In this document: positions 1 through 8,100 of the stretch, in pieces | Layout of the letters: each line of letters begins with the position of its first letter | Position numbering within the stretch: position 1 is the first letter of the stretch | Assembly: GCF_025449335.1 (NCBI RefSeq) | Contig: NZ_CP104884.1 | Location: 124,001-188,000, forward strand | DNA length: 64,000 nt | Direction of reading: 5' to 3' | Source of the DNA: Bartonella sp. HY328 | Lineage (GTDB): Bacteria > Pseudomonadota > Alphaproteobacteria > Rhizobiales > Rhizobiaceae | Translations under genes and position numbers: made by a program | Notes under the pieces: model-generated | The model's database searches: none | What the model was told of the DNA's origin: nothing | What the model saw: the letters and a program-made list of their open reading frames with translations, nothing else

Positions 1-2
1 AT

Positions 3-521
3 GTACAGCCGTTAAGCCTTGGCAAATTTGGTGAGCCGGTACATAAATTTCCAGCCTTTACCGCAAGTGTTTGTAATTTACGCCCTGATAGCCGTGGCAC
101 TATTCATATTAAAAATAATGATTATAAAGAAGCGCCTGCTATTTCGCCCAATTATTTAAGCGCCGCCAGCGACCAAGCTGTTGCGGCGGATTCGATACGT
201 ATTACCCGCAAAATTGTCAAACAAGCACCTTTGCAAAAATATAATCCAGTGGAGTTTATGCCGGGCGGCAATTTTTTAAGTGAAGATGATTTAATCAAAG
301 CTGCTGGCGACATTGGTACAACAATTTTTCATCCTGTTGGCACGTGCCGCATGGGCAGCGATGAAAACAGCATTGTTGATCCGCAGTTGAGGGTACGCGG
401 CATACATGGTTTACGCATAGCCGATGCTTCTATCATGCCAAGAATAACGTCAGGCAATACCAATTCACCAACCTTGATGATTGCTGAAAAGGCGGCGGCT
501 TTTATTTTAGCTGATGGTTGA
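3..521 (+). CDS. GMC-family FAD-dependent oxidoreductase, C-terminal part
   Basis: The reading frame is open from the window edge, so the FAD-binding N-terminus lies outside. The visible 172 residues form the C-terminal substrate domain of glucose-methanol-choline oxidoreductases. PDSRGTIHI is followed by HPVGTCRMG, which carries the family's catalytic His, then the ADASIMP stretch and GNTNSPT with the second catalytic residue. Family members oxidise alcohols such as choline, sorbose or other polyols and pass electrons to oxygen or a quinone. It converges on the sugar operon that ends at 660. A role in polyol or sugar oxidation would fit that neighbour, but the substrate cannot be read from this fragment. 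Confidence 0.9.
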   Translation, partial: VQPLSLGKFGEPVHKFPAFTASVCNLRPDSRGTIHIKNNDYKEAPAISPNYLSAASDQAVAADSIRITRKIVKQAPLQKYNPVEFMPGGNFLSEDDLIKAAGDIGTTIFHPVGTCRMGSDENSIVDPQLRVRGIHGLRIADASIMPRITSGNTNSPTLMIAEKAAAFILADG

Positions 522-589
522 ATTTATCCTATAGGACACCAAATGGGCTAGCCCCGTGCCCTATTTTGCTCTCAAGATTATAGGCAATT

Positions 590-628
590 AAAAAAATAAG
601 GGCACGCACAAAATAATTGGCGTGCCCT
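590..628 (-). terminator. Rho-independent terminator of the sugar operon
   Basis: AGGGCACGC (599-607) pairs perfectly with GCGTGCCCT (620-628) around a 12-base loop. Read on the minus strand the stem is followed by a T-rich run (590-598). It therefore terminates transcription coming from transaldolase. The plus-strand side has only an A-rich tail. Confidence 0.8.
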
Positions 629-659
629 AAAAATAGGTTATTTAAAAAAAGCTAATCAA

Positions 660-1616
660 TTAAGCGGTCAATAATTTATCAATCATGGTGCGAAGGGCGG
701 TTAAATCCTTAGCAAAACCACGAATACCTTCTGACAATTTTTCAGCTGCCATCACATCTTCATTCATCATCCAACGGAAGGTTTTTTCATCCATGTGGAT
801 CGGTGCTTCAGCAGTAACTGTTTCGGGTGATAATTGACGTGGCAATGCACCAGTGTCATTGGCCAATTCGTCCAAAAGCGCCGGGCTAATGGTTAGGCGG
901 TCACAACCAGCAAGAGCTTCAATTTCACCAGCATTGCGGAAAGACGCTCCCATAACAATGGTTTTAATGCCATTAGCCTTGTAATAATTGTAAATCGAGC
1001 GAACGGATAAGACACCCGGATCAGTTTCAGCGGTGTAATCAAGACCAGTTGATTTTTTGTACCAATCAAGGATACGGCCTACAAATGGCGAAATAAGGAA
1101 AGCGCCAGCATCGGCACAGGCAATGGCTTGTGCTTTGCTAAAGAGCAAGGTCAAATTGCAATCAATGCCTTCTTTTTGCAAAATTTCAGCGGCACGGATA
1201 CCTTCCCAAGTTGATGCAAGCTTGATCAAAATACGCTCACGCTCAATACCACGCTCTTTATAAGCGGCAATGATATTATGGGCTTTTTTAACCGAAGCTT
1301 CGGCATCAAAAGAAAGATCGGCATCAACTTCAGTTGAAACACGCCCCGGTACGATATTAACCAAAGCTGCACCAACCGAAATTGCAAGGCGATCCGCTAT
1401 AGCGCTGATAATTGCTTCACGGCTACCATTTTGTCCCTTGCCCCAGCTAATGGCTTCACTCACCGCATCACTAAACATTGGTGTCCCCAATGCTTTTAAA
1501 ACAATGGTAGGATTGGTGGTGCAATCAGTTGGCTTAAGGCGAATAACCGCATCAATATCGCCAGTATCGGCAACCACGGTCGTCATGGCACGCAATTGTT
1601 CCAATTTGCTGGTCAT
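660..1616 (-). CDS. tal: Transaldolase (TalB type)
   Basis: Transaldolase moves a dihydroxyacetone unit between sedoheptulose 7-phosphate and glyceraldehyde 3-phosphate, giving erythrose 4-phosphate and fructose 6-phosphate, in the cytoplasm. The 318-residue protein matches the E. coli TalB class in length and layout. CTTNPT lies near the N-terminus, and Lys132 in ILIKLASTW is the Schiff-base lysine at the same number as in TalB. CNLTLLFS, SPFVGRILDWYK and VMGASFRN follow. I place the start at the ATG at 1616 because GGAG lies about 8 bases upstream; a TTG six codons further out has no such site. It is the last gene of the operon and probably returns fructose-derived carbon to the pentose phosphate pathway. 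Confidence 0.95.
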   Translation of the reverse strand: MTSKLEQLRAMTTVVADTGDIDAVIRLKPTDCTTNPTIVLKALGTPMFSDAVSEAISWGKGQNGSREAIISAIADRLAISVGAALVNIVPGRVSTEVDADLSFDAEASVKKAHNIIAAYKERGIERERILIKLASTWEGIRAAEILQKEGIDCNLTLLFSKAQAIACADAGAFLISPFVGRILDWYKKSTGLDYTAETDPGVLSVRSIYNYYKANGIKTIVMGASFRNAGEIEALAGCDRLTISPALLDELANDTGALPRQLSPETVTAEAPIHMDEKTFRWMMNEDVMAAEKLSEGIRGFAKDLTALRTMIDKLLTA

Positions 1617-1682
1617 AGAAAACTCCAAATTCAAAATAAATGATCTATTGATTTGTTAAAATGCGCTAAAAACGACAATTTA

Positions 1683-2333
1683 TCAATCTGAATTTTTTAA
1701 ATATAGATCTGGCCTTGCCGAATTTGCAATAATTGACAACCCGTTTGGCAAATCATTTTCTTCAACCTTACGGGTAACTTCCTCTTCATCAACCCCTAAA
1801 CTGCGCCATCTTTGTTGAAGTCTTTGGCGCAAATCGCTTAATTCAACCTCGACAAAAATTGTATAATCAAAAAGTGGTTTTAACCGCTGCCAAGGCGATT
1901 GAAGGGCAAGTAAATAATTGCCCTCGCAAATAATGATTTTGGTTGATTGGCTAATAAGCCTGCCGCCGGCGCGCGCAATTTCGATACTGCGGTCAAACAC
2001 CGGAATGGCAATAGTATCATCTTCATTGGCTTTTAAACGTTGCACCATATGGCGTAAGCCATGGGCATCAAATGTATCAATCGCACCTTTAAAAGCGCGT
2101 CTGCCCATCTTATTCAAAACACTATCATCATAATGATAACCATCCATTGGCAACAGCGCTGCATAGCCAGTTTCGCCAGCGTTTAAAAGGTCAATAGCGT
2201 GTTCGCTAAGGGTAGATTTTCCAGATCCAGGTGCACCAGCAACAGCAATAAGCACCCTTTGGCCATTATTTTCTGCTAGCTTTTGGCGCGCAATATCAGC
2301 AATTTTTGCAGCATTTTTTGTAATTTTATCCAT
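1683..2333 (-). CDS. P-loop sugar/nucleoside kinase-like protein (FrcK/uridine kinase fold)
   Basis: This 216-residue protein has a Walker A motif, GAPGSGKST, at about residues 33-41. PMDGYHYDD and the RRAFKGAIDTFD segment are typical of the nucleoside/pantothenate kinase-like family that includes the fructose-locus protein FrcK. IIICEGNYLL is the expected Walker B region. The family transfers phosphate from ATP to a small substrate. Next to an allulose epimerase and a transaldolase, phosphorylation of fructose or a related ketose is a reasonable inference, though FrcK-like proteins are often unassigned. AGGGG lies upstream of the ATG. Confidence 0.8.
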   Translation of the reverse strand: MDKITKNAAKIADIARQKLAENNGQRVLIAVAGAPGSGKSTLSEHAIDLLNAGETGYAALLPMDGYHYDDSVLNKMGRRAFKGAIDTFDAHGLRHMVQRLKANEDDTIAIPVFDRSIEIARAGGRLISQSTKIIICEGNYLLALQSPWQRLKPLFDYTIFVEVELSDLRQRLQQRWRSLGVDEEEVTRKVEENDLPNGLSIIANSARPDLYLKNSD

Positions 2334-2460
2334 AAAAACCCCTATTTTCTATCGCGCAGCGAAATGGGCGCCGCTGTTAGGATAAGCACCTAAGCAACGC
2401 CCTTAGTGCATTTGGAAATTGAGGCACGCATTAAAATGCCGCCAATTTCATTGCAAAATA

Positions 2461-3330
2461 TTATCGGCCAAGGACAAATCGCGAAAATGCCAAGGATTCT
2501 TTTGCATCTTCATCCATTTGTGCTTCATTTGCGCCATTGCTAAGATCACGCCAAACCTTAATATCAGAACCAATAGTGCCGCCGGTCTTGACAAATGGCT
2601 CCATCACGACGGCGCCTTGATAATTAATATCGCGCAAAGCAAGGCCAATTTCATGCCAAGGCAATTGTCCTTTGCCCGGTACACGCCGATTATTTTCGCC
2701 AGTATGGAAATGGCCAAGCAATGAACCAGCTGTGCGGATAGCTTCACCAAAACTATCTTCTTCAATATTCATATGGAATGTATCAAGCATGACCTTAACA
2801 TTTGGTTTGCCAACATCTTGCACAAAAGCTACCCCTTCGGCGGCAGTATTAAGCACATGGTTTTCAAAGCGGTTAAGCACTTCAATGCACAAATTAATAC
2901 CAAGATTATTGGCAAAATCGGCAATTGAGGTTATGCCTTCAACACCACGGGCACGATCGCCTTCCTTATCAACTGGCTTTGAATAATCAATCGGCCAATA
3001 AGAATGCAAAGCACCGCCAATAACCTTAATATCGAGCTTAGCAATATTGGTGAGGGTTTGTTCAAAAAATGCTTTACCAGCATCACGCACCGCTTTATCG
3101 GGCGAGGAAAGATTTTTATGGACCGATGGGCCAATACCAGCGGTAAGGCTAATATTATTAGCCTTAGCGATTGCAAGAATATTGGCAAGTTCAGCATCAC
3201 TATAATCATTAATGTGATGGGCAGCAACTTCAATAATATCAAAACCAAGCCGCGCAACCTTTTCAACATAAGGCCCAAATTTTGCGCTCCATTCATGTTC
3301 CCAATAAGAGTAATAAATTCCGTGTTTCAT
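2461..3330 (-). CDS. dpe: D-allulose (D-psicose) 3-epimerase
   Basis: The protein interconverts D-allulose (psicose) and D-fructose through a metal-bound enediolate. Its 289 residues follow the Agrobacterium tumefaciens enzyme closely from the N-terminal MKHGIYYSYWEHEW onward, as far as I remember that sequence. The metal ligands Glu150, Asp183, His209 and Glu244 fall at exactly the known positions, as do substrate-contact residues His186 and Arg215. AAAGGG lies before the ATG. It is in the same orientation as the dehydrogenase upstream and the kinase and transaldolase downstream. Together they suggest a route from allulose, or a polyol oxidised to it, via fructose into central metabolism. 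This is the most secure functional call in the operon. Confidence 0.93.
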   Translation of the reverse strand: MKHGIYYSYWEHEWSAKFGPYVEKVARLGFDIIEVAAHHINDYSDAELANILAIAKANNISLTAGIGPSVHKNLSSPDKAVRDAGKAFFEQTLTNIAKLDIKVIGGALHSYWPIDYSKPVDKEGDRARGVEGITSIADFANNLGINLCIEVLNRFENHVLNTAAEGVAFVQDVGKPNVKVMLDTFHMNIEEDSFGEAIRTAGSLLGHFHTGENNRRVPGKGQLPWHEIGLALRDINYQGAVVMEPFVKTGGTIGSDIKVWRDLSNGANEAQMDEDAKESLAFSRFVLGR

Positions 3331-3511
3331 AATTAATCCCTTTAAGTTGCTATTAGTGGTCTGGTAAAAGCCCCTAAAATTTGGGCTAATTGAAAAAAAT
3401 CCAATAAGACTATTTTAGCTATTGCGGTAAAATGGTCTTTACTTACAATTTATGCTTTTTTAAAAACGCAGGTGCTTTAAAAACACAACCACGCATTGGG
3501 CTAAAGCCATC

Positions 3512-4282
3512 TTACCAGCAAGTATATCCGCCATCCACGGGCACCACAGCACCGGTCATCAAACTTGCCGCGTCAGATACAAGAAAATGCACAACACTTG
3601 CCACTTCATGCGCCTGTCCAAAGCGTCCCATCGGTGTGTCCTTACGCCAAAGATCGGCAAGACCACTTGCTTCAGCATGGGCAATGAGCGGCGTCTCAAT
3701 ATAGGTTGGTGCAACACTATTAACCCGCACGCCGCGATCTGCCCATTCTGCTGCGAGTGAATGGGTAAGATGATGAACACCTGCCTTGGAGGCATTATAG
3801 TGGGATTGTCCTTGCGGGCGATTAACAATAAGCCCCGACATTGAGCCAATATTAACAATAGCACCACTACCTTTGGCCAGCATATGGCGACCAAAAGCAC
3901 GGTTACACCAAAATACGCCATTGAGATTGACATCATTGACACTTAGCCAATCATCATCGCTCATATTTTCAGCACCAACTGGTGGGCGGCCAATTCCTGC
4001 ATTCGCTACCAAAATATCAGCAGCATCATTACGCGCTGCCATATCATCGGCAATTTTTTGCACCGCAGCAGAATTTGTCACATCAACAAGATGGGTTTCA
4101 CAAGCATAACCCAAGGCTTTAAGAGCTGCGCTACCTTCGCCAAGGGCAGCTTCATCGCGATCTAGGATTGCAATGCGCGCGCCAGCTTCGGCCAAAGCAT
4201 GTGCAATTGCAAGACCAATGCCCCGACTGCCACCAGTTATTGCGGCAAATTTTCCATCAAGTCTTAATTTTTGCATATACAT
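3512..4282 (-). CDS. SDR-family polyol/sugar dehydrogenase
   Basis: This is a classical short-chain dehydrogenase of 256 residues. The dinucleotide motif TGGSRGIG is at 16-23, NAG at 94-96, the catalytic Ser at 147 and YxxxK at 162-166. It resembles galactitol or sorbitol-type dehydrogenases of rhizobia. Asp41 at the end of the second strand predicts NAD(H) preference. AGGAGG is placed about 10 bases before the first ATG (4282), preferred over the ATG two codons later. As the first intact enzyme after the LacI regulator it probably oxidises a sugar alcohol (allitol, sorbitol or similar) to the ketose used by the epimerase. The substrate is inferred. Confidence 0.88.
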   Translation of the reverse strand: MYMQKLRLDGKFAAITGGSRGIGLAIAHALAEAGARIAILDRDEAALGEGSAALKALGYACETHLVDVTNSAAVQKIADDMAARNDAADILVANAGIGRPPVGAENMSDDDWLSVNDVNLNGVFWCNRAFGRHMLAKGSGAIVNIGSMSGLIVNRPQGQSHYNASKAGVHHLTHSLAAEWADRGVRVNSVAPTYIETPLIAHAEASGLADLWRKDTPMGRFGQAHEVASVVHFLVSDAASLMTGAVVPVDGGYTCW

Positions 4283-4378
4283 AGTGATTATTCCTCCTAA
4301 ATTTTTAACTATCAGCGCATTTATTGTTTAAAAACCAAATAAAAAACCGTGCTATATTTGACAATAAAACCCAAGCGC

Positions 4379-4468
4379 CTATTCATCTTCTGTGCTTGCT
4401 TTGGCTAAAAATGTGCTGGCAAGCAGCGCCATGCCGATTAGCGAGCCTATCAATTTTACTGTTCTCAT
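4379..4468 (-). pseudogene. Signal-peptide remnant of a sugar-binding protein, or a 29-residue exported peptide
   Basis: A short frame encodes MRTVKLIGSLIGMALLASTF followed by LAKASTEDE and a TAG stop. GGAGG lies about 8 bases before its ATG. It has a charged start, a hydrophobic core and a likely cleavage site, and nothing else. It sits between the LacI regulator and the dehydrogenase, where sugar operons usually carry a periplasmic binding protein and ABC transporter. The simplest reading is a deletion that removed the transporter and left the signal peptide. A true small secreted peptide is possible. Confidence 0.45.
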
Positions 4469-4565
4469 CCCTGTTTCCTCCATGAATAAACGCTAAACTT
4501 GTGCAACCTTTGCATTATTAGATCGGTAAAATTTTAACTTGCATTCGTTATTGTGGTGTTTGGCC

Positions 4566-5579
4566 TTATTGTGGTGTTAGGTCTTTGGGCTTGGCAGTTG
4601 ATGCTCTTATCACCAAATCACAGCATAATTGCTCGCGCGAGCTTGGCGCATCATTATCTTGTAAATGACGATATAAGCGCGTCCAAATAGCTTCTCCCAT
4701 TTGCTTTACCGGTTGACGAATAGCCGTAATGGGCGGCGATATGGCATTCATCCATGAATAATCATCAAAACCTACCAGCGAAATATCATCGGGTACCGAT
4801 AAGTGGTTTTGATTGGCGCAGCCCAAAATGGCAAGGGTGGCAAAATTGGTTAATGCGATAAAGGCAGTTGGCTGTTTTTTACTTGCCATAAAAGTGGCAA
4901 GTCGCATCAAAGCAGTTTCAAAATCCAGTCCAACCTCGATTAAGGTTGGCGCCGCAAGTCCAGCCTTTTGCAAAACATCAGCAATACCTGCACAGCGTTC
5001 ACGGATATTTTGCAAGGCAAGGGTCGAGGCTGCAACCACAAAAGTTTGGTGGCCAAGATTTAATAAATGCTCGCAAGCCAACCTACCAGCATCAAAATTA
5101 TCAATAATAACTGCATCACCGTCAAATGAGGATGGCAAGCGATCTACTACAACAAAAGGTATCTTAGCTTCATCAAACAAAGCTCTATTAGCAAATTCGT
5201 CATTACATGGAATAATCACTAACCCTGCAGGGCGCCATGCTAAGAGTGCAGCAATGCGCTTTGCCTCTTCTCCGCTTTCACCATGGGAACTTGCAACAAT
5301 CATATCAAATCCATGGTCACGCAAATGGCTTTCAATAGCAGCAATAAGCGAAGTAAAAAATGGATTATCAAGATCTGGCACGATAGCGGCAACAATACGC
5401 GCTTTTTTAGTACGAAGCTGCGAAGCAGCGCGATCTGTTTGATAGCCCAATTCTAAAGCTGCATTGCGTACACGCTCAATTAACGCAGATTTAACTGCGC
5501 GGTTGCCACTAAAAACATTTGATACCGTGCCTGGCGATACGCCCGCTTTTTTGGCAACATCCTTGATTGAAACTGCCAT
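4566..5579 (-). CDS. LacI-family transcriptional regulator
   Basis: The 337-residue protein starts with a LacI helix-turn-helix (VSIKDVAKKAGVSPGTVSNVF split around residues 3-23, with a hinge helix near 45-58). A periplasmic-binding-protein-like sensor domain follows, with blocks such as VAAIVPDLDNPFF and LVGFDDYSW. GAGGAGAGG sits directly before the ATG. Proteins of this type repress sugar operons and release DNA on binding the sugar or its phosphate. It is oriented with the allulose operon and has LacI-type palindromes in its own promoter, so autoregulation and control of that operon are likely. Confidence 0.93.
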   Translation of the reverse strand: MAVSIKDVAKKAGVSPGTVSNVFSGNRAVKSALIERVRNAALELGYQTDRAASQLRTKKARIVAAIVPDLDNPFFTSLIAAIESHLRDHGFDMIVASSHGESGEEAKRIAALLAWRPAGLVIIPCNDEFANRALFDEAKIPFVVVDRLPSSFDGDAVIIDNFDAGRLACEHLLNLGHQTFVVAASTLALQNIRERCAGIADVLQKAGLAAPTLIEVGLDFETALMRLATFMASKKQPTAFIALTNFATLAILGCANQNHLSVPDDISLVGFDDYSWMNAISPPITAIRQPVKQMGEAIWTRLYRHLQDNDAPSSREQLCCDLVIRASTAKPKDLTPQ

Positions 5580-5612
5580 ATCCTCTCCTCATATCGTTTG
5601 ACGATTCCTCCG

Positions 5613-5640
5613 CGTAAAACGATTTACGTAAAACGTTTTA
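5613..5640. promoter_or_regulatory. LacI-type operator pair before the regulator
   Basis: TAAAACGTTTTA (5629-5640) is a perfect palindrome with the central CG common to LacI-family operators. Directly beside it CGTAAAACGATTTACG (5613-5628) is a near-palindrome, also centred on CG. Related half-sites occur further out (ACGTTTTA near 5664, AACGTTTATA near 5695). The pair lies 34-61 bases before the regulator's start codon. Confidence 0.65.
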
Positions 5641-5736
5641 ACAATATTATTTTTCAAGAGCAAGACGTTTTATGTAGCACCAATAAAATTTTGGTAACGT
5701 TTATAAAAAGCTAATGTACTTTGATAGAATGCAGCT

Positions 5737-6255
5737 ATGGCTGAACAAGTCCCCAAACCTTCATTTAGTATGACTGATGTAACGCACCTTAAGGCGGGTC
5801 GTATAGTAGCCAGCTTTTAAAGAGGCGATGTTTGCGGACGCGTTGACCGCAGCAAAGGCAGGCTGAAATTAAAACTCTAACCAGGAGTTGTCAAAGATCG
5901 AAAGCCAATATGCGCAACCTTGTCATGAGGTGAGTTGGGTGACGATCAAGATGCGGCTTTTTTGTTAGTAATACCGGCTGATGGAAAAGTAATCATTTCC
6001 AGTAAAAATGATGGCGCAGACTGCTTGAGGCAAATGGTGTTTAATAAAACACTACCCCACGTATTTTTCTGCAAAGGCGTAAAACGTTCACTATCTTCTT
6101 TGATAAAAACACTACAAATGACGTTTTTTAATAGAGAAATCATTGCAAAACCAATATTTACCGACATATCGTCACAAGATATATTGACGAGCGAAGCGGG
6201 CTTGTATCTTCATCACAGCAATCTGTATCGCAGCAGCATTGATCTTTCATCTTAG
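5737..6255 (+). pseudogene. Possible decayed gene of unknown identity
   Basis: One frame runs from an ATG at 5737 (MAEQVPKPSFSMTDVTHLKA) to 6255 with only three interruptions, at 5818, 5878 and 5926. The last segment has a 106-codon open stretch. I do not recognise the product, and the last part also has an open minus-strand frame, so coding capacity is uncertain. The rest of 5641-6367 holds no feature I can support. Confidence 0.25.
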
Positions 6256-6367
6256 TTGATAAATCTAAGACGGGTGCATCACCTGTACCAATATATATGT
6301 TATTATAACTTTTTATAGCAACATATTACCAATTGCCTCTTGAGAAGGCTGTCTACATACATATAAT

Positions 6368-7234
6368 TTATTCGTATTCATCATCACTGCCTTTAATTTC
6401 ATTATACTCAGGATTTTCATGCGGAGTTTCTGGCGTTAAATTTTCCAATTTTTCTTTAAGTATCGCAAGTGCTTTTTTATGATGCTTTTGCTGGAAAATA
6501 TTGACCGCTTCTATTAAAACGGCTTTGAATATACTAAAAGGAATTGTTATCATGTAATCAAGATAACTACCTATGTAAAGCAAAACCTTGTCTTTTGAAC
6601 GGCTTAAGTTTAAGTCCGCATATTCAATAGAAAATATAGGCGGCTTGTACTCTACCGAAATACCGTATCCAATTTTTTTAATAAAACAAGAAATTGCGCC
6701 TATGAACTGTTTAATATTATAAGCGGCATCTAAATAATATTTAAGCGCCCAATAGGGATCAGACCTATCATAAGATTTACCGAACAAAGTTTCTACCAAA
6801 TACACTTCAACAGGATATGCCAATAGATTTTTATCTATATTGTGGCGATCGCTTAAAAATATAGCTTTGCTTTGCTCGTTATTGGGCAAAAATTTGTCGC
6901 GGATATTAGCAAGACCTTCATGATAATGCTTTTGTTGATATGTATCAATTGCCTGAAGTGTTAATGTTTTATAAACATCGACCGGTACCAAAATGTCTTC
7001 TGCCGGTTCAAAATGTTGGTTAAAACCAAAAGTAAAATTTACAAAAGTGTTAAGCGGTTCATCATATTCGTCATGAAAGTAACAACTTGCACCTTCAAAG
7101 CTGTAAGCTAAATTTTGAGCTATAGTATAAATTACATTAAGAAATTGTCCGCTAGAATATGCAACATTATAAAACTCTTTAGCAGCAAGATATGGATCAT
7201 CAATATTCCAATTTGTTATAAATAGTTTTTCCAT
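6368..7234 (-). CDS. Unknown cytoplasmic protein made of two homologous repeats
   Basis: I do not recognise this 288-residue protein. It is an internal duplication. DPYLAAKEFYNVAY at 13-26 matches DPYWALKYYLDAAY at 159-172, and YQQKHYHEGLANIRDKF at 99-115 matches FQQKHHKKALAILKEKL at 247-263. Each repeat is about 145 residues, aromatic-rich and acidic, with no signal peptide or membrane segment. Duplicated acidic small domains in an AT-rich island beside transposase debris are common among immunity proteins of polymorphic toxins, but no toxin gene is visible. That comparison is a guess. No paralogue was seen elsewhere in the window. Confidence 0.6.
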   Translation of the reverse strand: MEKLFITNWNIDDPYLAAKEFYNVAYSSGQFLNVIYTIAQNLAYSFEGASCYFHDEYDEPLNTFVNFTFGFNQHFEPAEDILVPVDVYKTLTLQAIDTYQQKHYHEGLANIRDKFLPNNEQSKAIFLSDRHNIDKNLLAYPVEVYLVETLFGKSYDRSDPYWALKYYLDAAYNIKQFIGAISCFIKKIGYGISVEYKPPIFSIEYADLNLSRSKDKVLLYIGSYLDYMITIPFSIFKAVLIEAVNIFQQKHHKKALAILKEKLENLTPETPHENPEYNEIKGSDDEYE

Positions 7235-7673
7235 TTAATTATCCGCCTTTTTCAAATATTATTAGTTTAATTTCTGTACCTTATGCTGGGCATTTCCTTC
7301 TCCCTAATCTGCTTTTATGCGAATTGCAGTAAGCGTTTTATTGCTATAAATAAAATTAATAATAAAAATTCTTGTAATGATAATAATAAATATACGCATA
7401 ATATATGGTTGATTACTATTTTAGTTAAAAAATTGTTTATTTAAAGCATAATATAATAGATTATACAATGTTTTTAGGTTCTTAAAAATTGTAAACTACA
7501 TTAATTATTATGCCCATATTATCGCGATGCCATAGTATTTAACCAGTTTTCTTGGTTATAGCGCCTTGGAGTGCGGAATCAAGGTTAAACATAGCACGAT
7601 CAATCGCCAAAACTTATCTCTATAAATAATGAAATCTGGTGTGATTGCTTGCCTAATAATAACAAAAAACTCT
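7235..7673. other. AT-rich gap with possible coding debris
   Basis: No intact gene is visible. On the minus strand around 7540-7630 a short frame (DKFWRLIDRAMFNLDSALQG and a few more residues) looks coding-like but has neither start nor continuation. It may belong to the adjacent dead insertion sequence. Confidence 0.3.
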
Positions 7674-7948
7674 TTAGTATTGGCGCCTTAAAAAAGCGAA
7701 GGGATTGAACTTTTCCCTTGTTTTTGAATAATCCGAGTAGTTTTTACGACCAGCTCCACGTCCTCTTTTGCCTTCACGCACACCACCAAAATAACTGTTA
7801 TCAAGTTCAATTTCATCACACATAAGTTGAGGCGTTTGTTGTTCAAGTCGAGCGGTTATCTCCTCATACAACTTTCGGAAATAAAGCGTAGTTGTTTTGC
7901 TGTTTACGCTGGCAAAAACCGCAACAGCATGAGCCGTGTCGCCTTAAA
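7674..7948 (-). pseudogene. IS1595-family (ISXO2-like) transposase fragment
   Basis: The fragment reads VNSKTTTLYFRKLYEEI, then IELDNSYFGGVREGKRGRG and AGRK. These are the end of the N-terminal helix-turn-helix region and the first catalytic block (DNSYFGG, usually DESYFGG) of IS1595-type transposases. There is no start codon in frame, and the protein stops shortly after the block instead of continuing for roughly 100 more residues. It is therefore a dead remnant. I could not define inverted repeats. Confidence 0.75.
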
Positions 7949-8100
7949 AGAAATACTTAGATAGGGTCACTTATTTTACTTGTGGAAGGCGACTTTTGAG
8001 CCGTGACTTAGCCCTATGATACTAATTACTTTTTTAGATATCGATGCCAGCCTTTAAAATATTATTTACATAAGACGATAAAACGCCAAGCACTCTTTGA

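Noticed and set aside
5946..6167. Minus-strand open frame opposite the decayed gene
   Set aside because: It has no ribosome site or recognisable motif, and ends abruptly; the plus strand gives a slightly better coding case.
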